Shown one piece after another: positions 9,166 to 17,900 of a DNA stretch of 64,000 bases (its first letter is position 1; every line of letters starts with the position of its first letter). The stretch comes from Pseudoxanthomonas broegbernensis. GTDB lineage: Bacteria > Pseudomonadota > Gammaproteobacteria > Xanthomonadales > Xanthomonadaceae. The notes under the pieces were generated by a model. That model ran no database searches, had not been told where the DNA came from, and was given only the letters and a program-made list of their open reading frames with translations. A program made the position numbers and the translations under genes. The stretch lies in assembly GCF_014202435.1 (NCBI RefSeq), contig NZ_JACHGU010000004.1, positions 322,665 through 386,664 on the forward strand, read 5' to 3'.

Positions 9166-10173
9166 ATGACCGTCCTGCCGTCGCGCCCGTTCGTCCTGTC
9201 CGCCGTCGTGCTGCTGTGCCTGGCCGTACCGCCGGCCGCCTCGCAGGTCCGCGTGGTACCGCCCGAACGGATGAAGGCACAGCCCGTCGTCGCCCGGGCG
9301 GCGCAGGCGCCGGCGTCGCACCATGCCCGCATCGACGGCCTGCGCGACAGCGGCCCGGCCGCCCTCGACCGCCCGCTGCCCGGCGGCTGGGCCCTGGCGG
9401 GATTCGACCTGCGCTTCGGCAATGGCGACCACAAGCTGCGCCGGATCGGCGTGCTGGGCGAGGAGCGCTTCGTGCGCTTCGCGCTGGCCGACGGCAACGG
9501 CGACGATCCGTTCAACGCCAGCGCGCGGCTGAGCGCGCTGCCCGGCGTGCGCGTGCAGCAGGTCAGCGCCGACGGCGGCGGCAAGTTCGAGATCCGCCTG
9601 CCCGGGCGCGCACCGGCCGACTCGACCCTGGTGCTGTCCGGCTTCCAGTTCCAGCGTGCCGACGGCACCGACGCGAACCTGCGCAACATCGGCGTGTGGC
9701 TGGACCCGCAGCGCAACCGCGTGCGGGTGTCGCTGATGGACGACCAGGGCCTGGATTTCCGCGGCCTGGAGGCCAGCCTCGGGGCCATGGCCGCCAGCGC
9801 GGCGATCCCGCTGCCCGGCTTGCTGGAGACCGGCAGCGTGGTCGCCGGCACCGGCGCCGCGGTGAAGGGCATCGGCCGGATGTCCGGCAAGTACCGCGGC
9901 TACCGGGTGACCGTGCAGTACGCCTGGATCCCCAACGCGACTGTCGCGCAGAAGGGCGCGCTGGCCGGCACCCAGGCGCGCCGCGGCGGCGCGCCGTCCA
10001 GCCGCATCGATGCGCTGCAGGGCTTCGAGTTCACCTTCAACAACAGCGACCACCATCTGCTCGGCCTGGGCGTGAACGGCCGCGGCAACGGCGAGGCGTT
10101 CTTCCAGGACAACAACACCGACGACCCGATGCAGTGGAGCGCCACCTACCTCACCCTGCGCGGGCCGCGCTGA
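9166..10173 (+). CDS. Secreted repeat protein, function unknown
   Basis: The 335-residue protein has a signal peptide ending near AAS-QV (residue 27). The mature protein holds three related segments, near residues 80-122, 160-204 and 287-331. The first and third share the pattern F-x-F-x-N-x-D-H-x-L-x-x-x-G-V, followed about 15 residues later by D-x-N-x-D-D-P; the middle copy is degenerate. A glycine-rich link (LLETGSVVAGTGAAVKGIG) lies between the second and third copies. The acidic DGNGDD and DNNTDD clusters could bind calcium, but nothing else indicates function. The gene stands alone, divergent from the lipoprotein gene at 9026. The gap holds no clear promoter. Confidence 0.72.
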   Translation: MTVLPSRPFVLSAVVLLCLAVPPAASQVRVVPPERMKAQPVVARAAQAPASHHARIDGLRDSGPAALDRPLPGGWALAGFDLRFGNGDHKLRRIGVLGEERFVRFALADGNGDDPFNASARLSALPGVRVQQVSADGGGKFEIRLPGRAPADSTLVLSGFQFQRADGTDANLRNIGVWLDPQRNRVRVSLMDDQGLDFRGLEASLGAMAASAAIPLPGLLETGSVVAGTGAAVKGIGRMSGKYRGYRVTVQYAWIPNATVAQKGALAGTQARRGGAPSSRIDALQGFEFTFNNSDHHLLGLGVNGRGNGEAFFQDNNTDDPMQWSATYLTLRGPR

Positions 10174-10306
10174 GCCGCGGTGCCGCGGCCGGTGCTGCCA
10201 GCGCCGTGTCGCGGCCTGCGTGCGGGCCGGAGGCGATCGGCGCTGGCCCACCCGGGCATCGCCGGGGCGGTCGCCGGCGGTCCTGGCGGCGTTCGACGCG
10301 CGGCCC

Positions 10307-10770
10307 CTACCGTCGGTTCGCCGCCGGCAGCGGGCCTTCGGCCACCAGGATGAGGGCGGCGGCGTTGCGCATCTGCAGCACCACCCAGACCACGCTGTCG
10401 GCGCGACGGATGGCGTAGGTGTCCACGTCCTTGCCGTACCAGCAGGCGTCCTCCAGGCCGTGGAACTCCCGGCGGAAGTCGTCCAGCGCCTTCTTGTTGG
10501 CCTGGTAGGTGTCGCGGCCGTAGCTGCGCTCGCTCACCCGCACGCCGCCGTCCCTCGACCTGCTCGCGCAGGTGCTTTGTCCAGCTCGAACTTGGAGAAG
10601 GTCTTGCCCTTGGCGTTGTCGATGCGGTCGTCGAAGACCCTGCCCTCCACCCACAGCAGCTCGCCGCCCGTCCATACCGGAACCCGTGCCAGGTCCTTGG
10701 TGCGCCGTTCCAGCTTCTGGGCGACGCCGCACGACCCGCCCGGTTTGAGCCTGGCGGCGGCGGTACGGCA
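10307..10770 (-). pseudogene. Frameshifted gene, unrecognised family
   Basis: Two overlapping frames carry the two parts of what reads as one protein. The upstream frame gives KLERRTKDLARVPVWTGG and onward to FSKFELDK, then runs to a stop. The downstream frame resumes at VRVSERSYGRDTYQANKK and ends AEGPLPAANRR. Removing one A from the AAA run at 10576-10578 and one G from the GGG run at 10552-10554 (reverse-strand bases) joins them as ...ELDKHLREQVEDGGVRVSERS.... Two single-base gains, both in short homopolymers, suggest either a decaying gene or sequencing errors. The N-terminus cannot be placed and a third lesion may lie near 10740. It directly follows the panE-like gene on the same strand. 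Confidence 0.55.
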
Positions 10771-10808
10771 GCAACGATGCCGGCGACTACGCCGCCAGCC
10801 CGTGCCGC

Positions 10809-11762
10809 TCAGCCTTCGCTGCGGCCGGCTTCGTAGACCTGCAGGTGCGACCAGGCCGCTTCCAGCCGCGGCACCGCCAGGCCGGCGCGCTGTGCGCGAT
10901 GGACCATGTCGCCGACGATCTGCAACGCCTCCACCCGCTGCCCGGCGCGCAGGTCGCGCAGCATCGAGGCGGTGACCGGCGAGCCGGCGCGGGTAAGGCC
11001 CTTGCGCGCGATGGCGGCCTCGTCGGCGGGCACCGGCTGCCCCTCGGCGGCGGCCACCGACAGGCATTCCTCGTGCAGGGCGGCCATGAAACGGATGCCG
11101 CCCTCGCTGGCGACGATGTCGCCTATGCCGGCGCGCATCAGGCAGGTGCCCGCGGCCAGCGTGGCCAGGAAACTGAACTTGATCCACTGCGCGCGGGCGA
11201 TGTCGGGCGCGTACAGGTGGTCGACCCCGGCGCCGGCGTACGCGGCGGCCAGCGCGGCGAGCACGCCGGTATCGCGGTTGCCTTCGCGCAGGCCGAAGGT
11301 GATCGAGGCCGGCTTGCCCAGGTGCAGCACCTCGCCGTCCGCGCCGAGGGCGGCGCCGATGAAGCACAGCCCGCCCAGCACCCGCGCGCGGCCGAAGCGC
11401 GCGTCCAGCGCGTCGTAGTGCAGCAGGCCGTTGAGGATGGGCAGCACCACCGTGTCCGGGCCCACCGCGGGCGCGACCGCTTCTATCGCGCTGTCCAGGT
11501 CGTAGGCCTTGCAGCTCAGGACCACCAGGTCGAACGGCGGCCGCCCGGCCCGCGCCGGCAAGGCGTCGGCGGTGACGGTGGCCACCTGCAGCTCCGCGTC
11601 GCCCAGCGGGCTGCGGATGCGCAATCCCCGCTCGCGCAGCGCCGCCGCCCGCGCCGGACGCACCAGGAAGGCGACGTCGGCGCCGGACTGGGCCAGGCGG
11701 CCGCCGAAGTAGCCGCCGGTGCCGCCGGCACCCAGGACCAGGATGCGCGGGCCGGCGCTCAA
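10809..11762 (-). CDS. 2-dehydropantoate 2-reductase family protein
   Basis: The 317-residue protein has the Rossmann motif ILVLGAGGTGGYFGGRLA at its N-terminus, the ApbA/PanE motif LSCKAYDLDSAIEAV, and a C-terminal domain with RAQWIKFSFLATLAAGTCLMR and the conserved catalytic-region glutamate/lysine pattern. The family reduces ketopantoate to pantoate with NADPH in coenzyme A synthesis, but many paralogues act on other 2-oxo acids, so the substrate is open. No ATG is available. A TTG at 11762 overlaps the stop codon of the upstream permease and gives the expected N-terminus, so translational coupling is likely. It is the last intact gene of a three-gene unit with the ABC exporter. Confidence 0.82.
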   Translation of the reverse strand: MSAGPRILVLGAGGTGGYFGGRLAQSGADVAFLVRPARAAALRERGLRIRSPLGDAELQVATVTADALPARAGRPPFDLVVLSCKAYDLDSAIEAVAPAVGPDTVVLPILNGLLHYDALDARFGRARVLGGLCFIGAALGADGEVLHLGKPASITFGLREGNRDTGVLAALAAAYAGAGVDHLYAPDIARAQWIKFSFLATLAAGTCLMRAGIGDIVASEGGIRFMAALHEECLSVAAAEGQPVPADEAAIARKGLTRAGSPVTASMLRDLRAGQRVEALQIVGDMVHRAQRAGLAVPRLEAAWSHLQVYEAGRSEG

Positions 11763-12571
11763 CTGCGCAGCCCCACGCCGCGGCGCAGCAGCCACAGAGC
11801 CAGCGCGGACAGGGCGGCGACGAAGCACAGCATCAGCGTGTACGCCACCCACAGCGGCACGTCCGTGCTGCCCAGCAGGCCGTAGCGGAAGGCGTTGACC
11901 ATGTAGAAGATCGGGTTGGCGTGGGTGGCCGCCTCGGCCCAGGGCGGCAGCAGCTTCACCGAGTAGAACACGCCGCCCAGGTAGGTCAGCGGGGTCAGGA
12001 TGAAGGTCGGCACGATGGCCACGTCGTCGAACTTCTTGGCATAGACCGCGTTGATGAAGCCGGCCAGGGAGAAGATGGTCGCGCCCAGCAGCACCGTGCT
12101 CAGGGTCACCAGCGGATGCGGGATGCGCACCGTGGTGAAGCACATGGCGATCGCCAGCACCATCACCCCGACCATGAGCCCGCGCAGCACCGCGCCGGCG
12201 ACGTAGCCCCACAGGATCACCCAGTTGGGCATCGGGCTGACCAGCAGTTCCTCGACGTGGCGGCCGAACTTGGCGCCGAAGAACGAGGAGCTGATGTTGC
12301 CGTAGCTGTTCTGGATCACGCTCATCATTACCAGGCCGGGGACGATGAACTCCATGTAGCTGTAGCCGCCCATGTCGCCGATGCGCGAGCCGATGAGCCC
12401 GCCGAAGATCAGGAAGTACAAGGTCATGGTGATGGCCGGCGGCACCAGGGTCTGCGACCAGATGCGCAGGATGCGGAACACCTCGCGGCGCATGATGGTG
12501 ACCAGCGCGGTCCAGTGGCGGGCGGCCTTGCCGGCCTGGGCCGGGACCTGGGGGATGGCGTCGTGCTTCAT
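11759..12571 (-). CDS. yadH: ABC-2 type transporter permease (YadH-like)
   Basis: The 270-residue membrane protein has six predicted helices and the ABC-2 permease signature around GFINAVYAKKFDDVAIVPTFILTPLTYLGGVFY. The opening RREVFRILRIWSQTLVPPAITMTLYFLIFG matches the YadH/NodJ family of single-subunit export permeases. Its start overlaps the stop of the ATPase gene by four bases (ATGA), and its stop overlaps the TTG of the PanE-like gene. With the ATPase it should form an inner-membrane exporter. The substrate is unknown and nothing nearby points to one. Confidence 0.88.
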   Translation of the reverse strand: MKHDAIPQVPAQAGKAARHWTALVTIMRREVFRILRIWSQTLVPPAITMTLYFLIFGGLIGSRIGDMGGYSYMEFIVPGLVMMSVIQNSYGNISSSFFGAKFGRHVEELLVSPMPNWVILWGYVAGAVLRGLMVGVMVLAIAMCFTTVRIPHPLVTLSTVLLGATIFSLAGFINAVYAKKFDDVAIVPTFILTPLTYLGGVFYSVKLLPPWAEAATHANPIFYMVNAFRYGLLGSTDVPLWVAYTLMLCFVAALSALALWLLRRGVGLRS

Positions 12572-13518
12572 GCGGCCTCCTGGGTGCGTCCGGTCAGGCG
12601 CACGAACAGTTCTTCCAGGCGGTTGCTCTTGGTCCGCATCGAGCGCACGCGGATGCCGGCGGCCTCCAGCGCGGCGAACACGCGGTTCAGGTCCATCGCC
12701 CGCGGCATGTCCAGGTCCAGGGTGTGGCTGTCGGCCGCCGCCAGGGTGGCGCCCTCGATCGCCGGCAACCGCGCCGGCAGCGTGCCGTCGATGTCGAACA
12801 GGAAGCCCTCCACGTCCAGCTTGGCCAGCAGCGCGCGCATCGGGCCCTGCTCGACGATGGTGCCGTGGTCGATGATGGCCAGGTTGCGGCACAGGTTCTC
12901 GGCTTCCTCCAGGTAGTGCGTGGTGAGGATGATGGTGGTGCCGGCGGCGTTGATCTCGCGCAGCACCCGCCACATGTCGCGGCGGATCTCGATGTCCACC
13001 CCGGCGGTGGGCTCGTCCAGGATCAGCAGCCGCGGGCCGGTCATCATCGCCCGGGCGATCATCAGCCGCCGCTTCATGCCGCCGGACAGGGTGCGGCTCA
13101 TCATCCGCGCCTTGTCCCACAGGTGCGCGCGGCGCAGCTCGGCCTCGGCCCGCGCTTCGGCCTGCGCGCGCGGGATGCCGTAGAAGCCGGCGTAGTTGAC
13201 CAGGATGTCGAACGGCTGCTCGAACAGGTTGAAGTTGATCTCCTGCGGTACCAGGCCGATCAGCCGCATCGCATCGCCGCGGCGCGCGGCCAGGTCGATG
13301 CCGAACACCTGCACCGCTCCGGCGGTGAGGTTCACCAGCGAGCTGACGATGCCGATCAGGGTCGACTTGCCCGCGCCGTTGGGCCCGAGCAAGGCGAAGA
13401 AGTCGCCCGGCGCCACGTCCAGGCTCACGCCCTTGAGCGCCTGCACGCCGTTTTCGTAGGTCTTGCGCAGGTCGCGCACGCGCAGCGCGGGCGCCGCGGT
13501 TTCATCGGAGGGAGTCAT
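12568..13518 (-). CDS. yadG: ABC transporter ATP-binding protein (YadG-like)
   Basis: The 316-residue ATPase has Walker A at 45-52 (GPNGAGKS), a Q-loop (LVPQEINFNLFEQPF), the signature LSGGMKRRLMIARA, Walker B LLILDEPTAGVD and the switch histidine in LTTHYLEEAE. The C-terminal 80 residues form the small regulatory domain common in ABC-2 exporters. The open frame starts 21 codons earlier, but MTPSDETAAPALRVRDLRKTYENG is the natural start. It is the first gene of the exporter unit and is translationally coupled to the permease by a four-base overlap. Confidence 0.9.
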   Translation of the reverse strand: MTPSDETAAPALRVRDLRKTYENGVQALKGVSLDVAPGDFFALLGPNGAGKSTLIGIVSSLVNLTAGAVQVFGIDLAARRGDAMRLIGLVPQEINFNLFEQPFDILVNYAGFYGIPRAQAEARAEAELRRAHLWDKARMMSRTLSGGMKRRLMIARAMMTGPRLLILDEPTAGVDIEIRRDMWRVLREINAAGTTIILTTHYLEEAENLCRNLAIIDHGTIVEQGPMRALLAKLDVEGFLFDIDGTLPARLPAIEGATLAAADSHTLDLDMPRAMDLNRVFAALEAAGIRVRSMRTKSNRLEELFVRLTGRTQEAA

Positions 13519-13560
13519 GGGCCTTCGCGCCGGATACGGCGCCTGCTTGGAGCAGAGGCT

Positions 13561-13566
13561 ATTATA
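13561..13566 (-). promoter_or_regulatory. -10 element for the ABC exporter operon
   Basis: Read leftward this is a perfect TATAAT, about 45 bases before the ATPase start codon. It sits in the gap divergent from the ferredoxin-NADP reductase gene. No good -35 box is seen at 17 bases. Confidence 0.4.
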
Positions 13567-13617
13567 GATGGCCGCCGGCACCGGACCCGGCTACAGACCG
13601 TTGCGAAAACCACCATC

Positions 13618-14388
13618 GTGCCCGTTCCGTTTCCGCTCCGCCTCGTCGAACGCCGCATGCTGGCGCCTTCCATCGGCCACTACGTACTCGCCCGCGACGA
13701 CGGGCAGCCGCTGGATTTCGTTCCCGGCCAGTTCATCCAGATCCACTTCGACTACGCCGACGGCTCCCCGGCGCGGCGCAGCTATTCGCTGGCCACCGTG
13801 CACAACCACGCGCTGGGCCCGGGCGAGGCGGTGGAGATCGCGGTCGGCCACGTGCCCGGCGGCGCGGCCACCGCGCTGTTCGAAGGCATGGGCATCGGCG
13901 ACCGGATCAGCGCCAGCGGGCCCTACGGCCGCTTCTGCCTGATGCCCGGCGACCGCAACCGCCGCTACCTGCTGGTCGGCACCGGCACCGGCGTGGCCCC
14001 GTACCGCTCGATGCTGCCGGTGCTGGCCCAGCAGATCCACGAGCGCGACGTCGACGTGGTGCTGCTGGCCGGCGCGCGCATCCCCGGCGAGCTGCTCTAC
14101 GGCGATGAGTTCCGCGCCTTCGCCCACGCCCATCCGCGCTTCCGCTACGTGCCGTGCCTGTCGCGCGAGCTGCCCGCGGCCGGCTCGTCGCACGCGCACG
14201 CCGACGTGCGCCGCGGCTACGTGCAGCAGCAACTGGCCGAGTTCGCGCCGGACCCGGCCGCCGACATGGCCTACCTGTGCGGCAACCCGGTGATGGTGGA
14301 CGCCACCATCGAGGCGCTGAAGGGCTACGGGCTGGGCCTGCCGCAGATCCGCCGCGAGAAATACGTGACCGCCACCGCCGGCCACTGA
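13618..14388 (+). CDS. fpr: Ferredoxin-NADP(+) reductase
   Basis: The 256-residue flavoprotein of the bacterial FNR family moves electrons between NADPH and ferredoxin or flavodoxin. The FAD motif RRSYSLAT lies near residue 56, the pyrophosphate-binding segment near GRFCLMPG, and the NADP motif LLVGTGTGVAPYRSM near residues 118-132. The C-terminal LCGNPVMVDATIEALK is typical. No ATG fits. The GTG giving VPVPFPLRLVERRM is the best start; upstream codons have no family counterpart. It stands alone, divergent from the ABC exporter. Confidence 0.87.
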   Translation: MPVPFPLRLVERRMLAPSIGHYVLARDDGQPLDFVPGQFIQIHFDYADGSPARRSYSLATVHNHALGPGEAVEIAVGHVPGGAATALFEGMGIGDRISASGPYGRFCLMPGDRNRRYLLVGTGTGVAPYRSMLPVLAQQIHERDVDVVLLAGARIPGELLYGDEFRAFAHAHPRFRYVPCLSRELPAAGSSHAHADVRRGYVQQQLAEFAPDPAADMAYLCGNPVMVDATIEALKGYGLGLPQIRREKYVTATAGH

Positions 14389-14544
14389 CCGGGGGAGGCG
14401 CCGCCGGCGCGGCGGGCCGGTCGCCGGGCGTCGACATCCGTGTTCCTGCCCGCCGTGCGCCGCACGCGGCACGCGGCGGCGTTTCCGGTATCCCTGCGCA
14501 TAGACGGACCGAGGCGGCCAGCGCCCCCGGCATGTAAAGGGCGC

Positions 14545-14593
14545 TTGACAAGCCGGAGCGGCCAGGATTACGTTCTGTCAAGCTTCCTTGACA
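14545..14593 (+). promoter_or_regulatory. Putative promoter and operator before the XRE cluster
   Basis: A perfect TTGACA lies at 14545-14550. It sits in an 11-base palindrome GCTTGACAAGC. About 26 bases on lies a perfect inverted repeat, TGTCAAG-CTTC-CTTGACA (14576-14593), just before the small membrane gene. The same heptamer thus occurs three times in 50 bases. This arrangement suggests binding by a helix-turn-helix regulator, and one is encoded two genes downstream. The -10 box is not clear (TTACGT at 14568). Confidence 0.45.
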
Positions 14594-14605
14594 CAGGGCA
14601 ACGTC

Positions 14606-14779
14606 ATGCGGATCTGCACGCCTCCCGAGCCTCTGGGCCGGGTCTTCTTGATCCTGGGCACCGTCTTCCTGTCGACCTATGTCGCCGGCGGCGCATCCTC
14701 CGGCCTGTCCATGGGCCTGGCGTTCGTCGCCGCCGGGGTGGCGTGGCGGCGGCGGGACTGGAAGGGCCAGCAACGATGA
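14606..14779 (+). CDS. Small membrane protein, unknown function
   Basis: The 57-residue protein has two hydrophobic stretches (VFLILGTVFLSTYVAGG and LSMGLAFVAAGVAW) and a basic tail RRRDWKGQQR. A TTG six codons earlier could also start it. Its stop overlaps the next start codon in ATGA, so it is translationally coupled to the larger membrane protein. It is the first gene after the palindromic operator. I do not recognise a family. Confidence 0.6.
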   Translation: MRICTPPEPLGRVFLILGTVFLSTYVAGGASSGLSMGLAFVAAGVAWRRRDWKGQQR

Positions 14780-15357
14780 GCCGGTTCTCGCCCTGGCACC
14801 TGCTGGCCGCCGCGATCCTGTGCGCGGGCGCCGGCCTGGGGCTGGCGTACCTGCTGCCGGGCCGGGTGCCGGACATGGTCAGCGGCCTGCTGATCGGCAT
14901 CGGCATCGGCCTGGCGTTCACCGCGCTGCTGCGCTGGCGCCGGCCCGACGACTGCGACATGGCCACGCCGGCCCTGCGCCGGCGCTATTCCCGGGAGATG
15001 TTCGTCGCCATGGCCGCGTACGCCGCGGTGCTGGTGCTGTCGGTCTGGCTGCTCAAGCGGATCGAGGCCCCGGCGCTGCGCGCCCCGGTCGCGTTGCTGC
15101 CGGTGCCGCCGATCGCGCTGGTGCTGCGCGCCATGGTCCGCTACATCCGCGACGCCGACGAGATGCAGCAGCGGATCCAACTGGAGGCGGTCAGCATCGC
15201 CACGGCCTGCGTGTCGCTGGCCTACATGGCCGGCGGATTCCTGCAGGCGGCCCGGGTGATCGACCTGCCCGCCGACGCGGCGATGATCTGGGTGTTCCCG
15301 CTGACCTGCCTGGCCTACGGCCTGGCCAAGCTCGCGGTCGTGCGCCGCTACCGGTGA
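14776..15357 (+). CDS. Integral membrane protein, unknown function
   Basis: The 193-residue protein has about six hydrophobic helices. A charged central stretch runs through RRYSREMFVAMAAYAAV and a second hydrophilic loop is VRYIRDADEMQQRIQLEA. Membrane proteins of this kind are often encoded beside a short XRE regulator, as here. It overlaps the upstream gene by four bases and is followed after ten bases by the regulator, so the three probably form one unit. Its function is unknown. Confidence 0.72.
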   Translation: MSRFSPWHLLAAAILCAGAGLGLAYLLPGRVPDMVSGLLIGIGIGLAFTALLRWRRPDDCDMATPALRRRYSREMFVAMAAYAAVLVLSVWLLKRIEAPALRAPVALLPVPPIALVLRAMVRYIRDADEMQQRIQLEAVSIATACVSLAYMAGGFLQAARVIDLPADAAMIWVFPLTCLAYGLAKLAVVRRYR

Positions 15358-15367
15358 ATGCGCCGCC

Positions 15368-15565
15368 ATGAACAACCGCCTGCGCGAATTGCGCCAGACC
15401 CAGGGCTGGTCGCAGGGCGAACTGGCCGAACGGCTGGAGGTCTCGCGGCAAACCGTCAACGCCCTGGAAACCGGCAAGTACGATCCTAGCCTGCCGCTGG
15501 CGTTCCGCATCGCCCGGCTGTTCGCGTTGCGGATCGAGGACGTGTTCGATCCCGATGCGGGCTGA
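15368..15565 (+). CDS. XRE-family transcriptional regulator
   Basis: The 65-residue protein is almost entirely a helix-turn-helix domain: RLRELRQTQGWSQGELAERL, then EVSRQTVNALETGKYDPSL. It belongs to the short YgzD/Xre-like group often paired with membrane proteins. It probably binds the CTTGACA palindromes upstream of the cluster and represses it; this is inferred from position. It follows the membrane protein gene by ten bases. Confidence 0.85.
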   Translation: MNNRLRELRQTQGWSQGELAERLEVSRQTVNALETGKYDPSLPLAFRIARLFALRIEDVFDPDAG

Positions 15566-15616
15566 CCGCACACCGCTTCCATTCCGATCCCCATTCCACC
15601 GCAAGGGCACGATTCG

Positions 15617-17122
15617 ATGATCCCCGGAACGACCCGTTTCCTCCTCGCCGCCGCGCTGGCCGCCGGCCTGCCCGGCTGCGACTCCACCGCCGATCCGGCG
15701 CAGACGGCGGCGGCCACGCGCCACTACGGCCGCATCGCGTTCGAACCCTGCACCCTGGCCAGCGGCGCGTTCGCCGGCAACGTGCAGGCCCAGTGCGCCC
15801 GCTTCCAGGTACCGGAGAACCGCGCCGCGCCCGATGGCCGGAAGATCGAGCTGGCCCTGGCCTGGCTGCCCGCCACCGAGGAAGGCTCGGCGGTGGACGA
15901 CCCGGTGTTCTTCTTCGCCGGCGGCCCGGGCCAGTCGGCGCTGCGCACCTGGCCGCAGATCGACCCGGCCTTCGCCCAGGTGCGCAAGCAGCGGCACGTG
16001 GTGCTGATCGACCAGCGCGGCACCGGCGGCTCCAACCCACTGGAGTGCGAGGACGAGGACGAGGAATCCGCGGCCACGCCCGATCCGGGGGAACTGGCCG
16101 CCTTCGCCGGCCGCTGTGCAGAGCGCCTCGGCGATCGCGCCGATCCGCGCTTCTACACCACGATGGACGCCATCGCCGACGTCGAGGCCGTGCGCGAGGC
16201 GATCGGTACGGCGAAGATCGACCTGGTCGGCGTGTCCTACGGCACCCGCGTGGCCCAGCAATACGCCGCGCGCCACCCGCAGCACGTGCGCAGCCTGGTC
16301 CTGGACGGCGTGGCGCCCAACGACCTGGTGGTCGGCGGCGAGTTCGCCCATACCTTCGAGGACGCATTGGCGCTGCAGTCGGAAAAATGCCGGCAGTTGC
16401 CGGCCTGCGCCGCGCGCTTTCCTCAGGATGCGCGCACCCAGTTGGCCGCCCTGGTGGAACGGCTGCGGCAGGCGCCGGTGGACGTCGAATACCGCGACCC
16501 GGCCAGCGCGCAGAGCCACCGCGGCACGGTCGATGCCGACACCGTCACCGGCCTGGCCTTCCTGTTCTCGTACATGCCGCAGACCGCCTCGCTGCTGCCG
16601 CTGGTGCTGGACGAGGCCGGCCAGGGCCGCTACGCCCCGCTGATGTCGTTGCACGAGCTGATGGGCCGCAGCATGGGCGGGACGATGGCGCGCGGCATGC
16701 AATGGTCGGTGATCTGCGCCGAGGACGCCGACCGCTACCGCGACACCGGCGCCGCCGACGGCACCCTGCTGGGCCCGGACGTGGCGCGGATGTTCTTCGC
16801 CGCCTGCGCCGGCTGGCCGCACGGCGGCCGCCCGCGGGACTTCACCGCGCCGCTGCGCTCGCAAGCGCCCGCGCTGCTGGTGTCCGGCGAGCTGGACCCG
16901 GTGACCCCGCCGCGCTATGGCGAGCGGGTACTCGCCGGCCTGGGCAACGGCCGCCACCTGGTCGCGCAGGGACAGGGCCACGGCAACCTCGGCAGCGGCT
17001 GCATGCCGCGGCTGGTGGCCCAGTTCCTCGAATCGGCCGACGCCGGGTCGCTCGACGCCACCTGCCTGGACACGATGGCCTACGTGCCGCCCTTCACCAG
17101 CTTCAACGGATGGGAACCCTGA
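15617..17122 (+). CDS. Alpha/beta-hydrolase lipoprotein, tripeptidyl-aminopeptidase type
   Basis: The 501-residue protein is a lipoprotein with lipobox LPGC (cysteine 21). The hydrolase core has FFFAGGPGQSA, LIDQRGTGGSNPL and the nucleophile in GVSYGTR (S207). The Asp lies in SGELDPVTPP and the His in GQGHGN near the C-terminus, followed by a TAP-like C-terminal domain. Such proteins are S33-family peptidases cleaving N-terminal or proline peptides. It sits between the XRE cluster and a NatAB-type exporter, about 30 bases upstream of natA. It may process or degrade a peptide handled by that exporter, but this is only a guess from gene order. Confidence 0.83.
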   Translation: MIPGTTRFLLAAALAAGLPGCDSTADPAQTAAATRHYGRIAFEPCTLASGAFAGNVQAQCARFQVPENRAAPDGRKIELALAWLPATEEGSAVDDPVFFFAGGPGQSALRTWPQIDPAFAQVRKQRHVVLIDQRGTGGSNPLECEDEDEESAATPDPGELAAFAGRCAERLGDRADPRFYTTMDAIADVEAVREAIGTAKIDLVGVSYGTRVAQQYAARHPQHVRSLVLDGVAPNDLVVGGEFAHTFEDALALQSEKCRQLPACAARFPQDARTQLAALVERLRQAPVDVEYRDPASAQSHRGTVDADTVTGLAFLFSYMPQTASLLPLVLDEAGQGRYAPLMSLHELMGRSMGGTMARGMQWSVICAEDADRYRDTGAADGTLLGPDVARMFFAACAGWPHGGRPRDFTAPLRSQAPALLVSGELDPVTPPRYGERVLAGLGNGRHLVAQGQGHGNLGSGCMPRLVAQFLESADAGSLDATCLDTMAYVPPFTSFNGWEP

Positions 17123-17153
17123 TGCGCCCACACCTCCACACGGGAGCCGCCGC

Positions 17154-17896
<743 letters not shown>

Positions 17897-17900
<4 letters not shown>

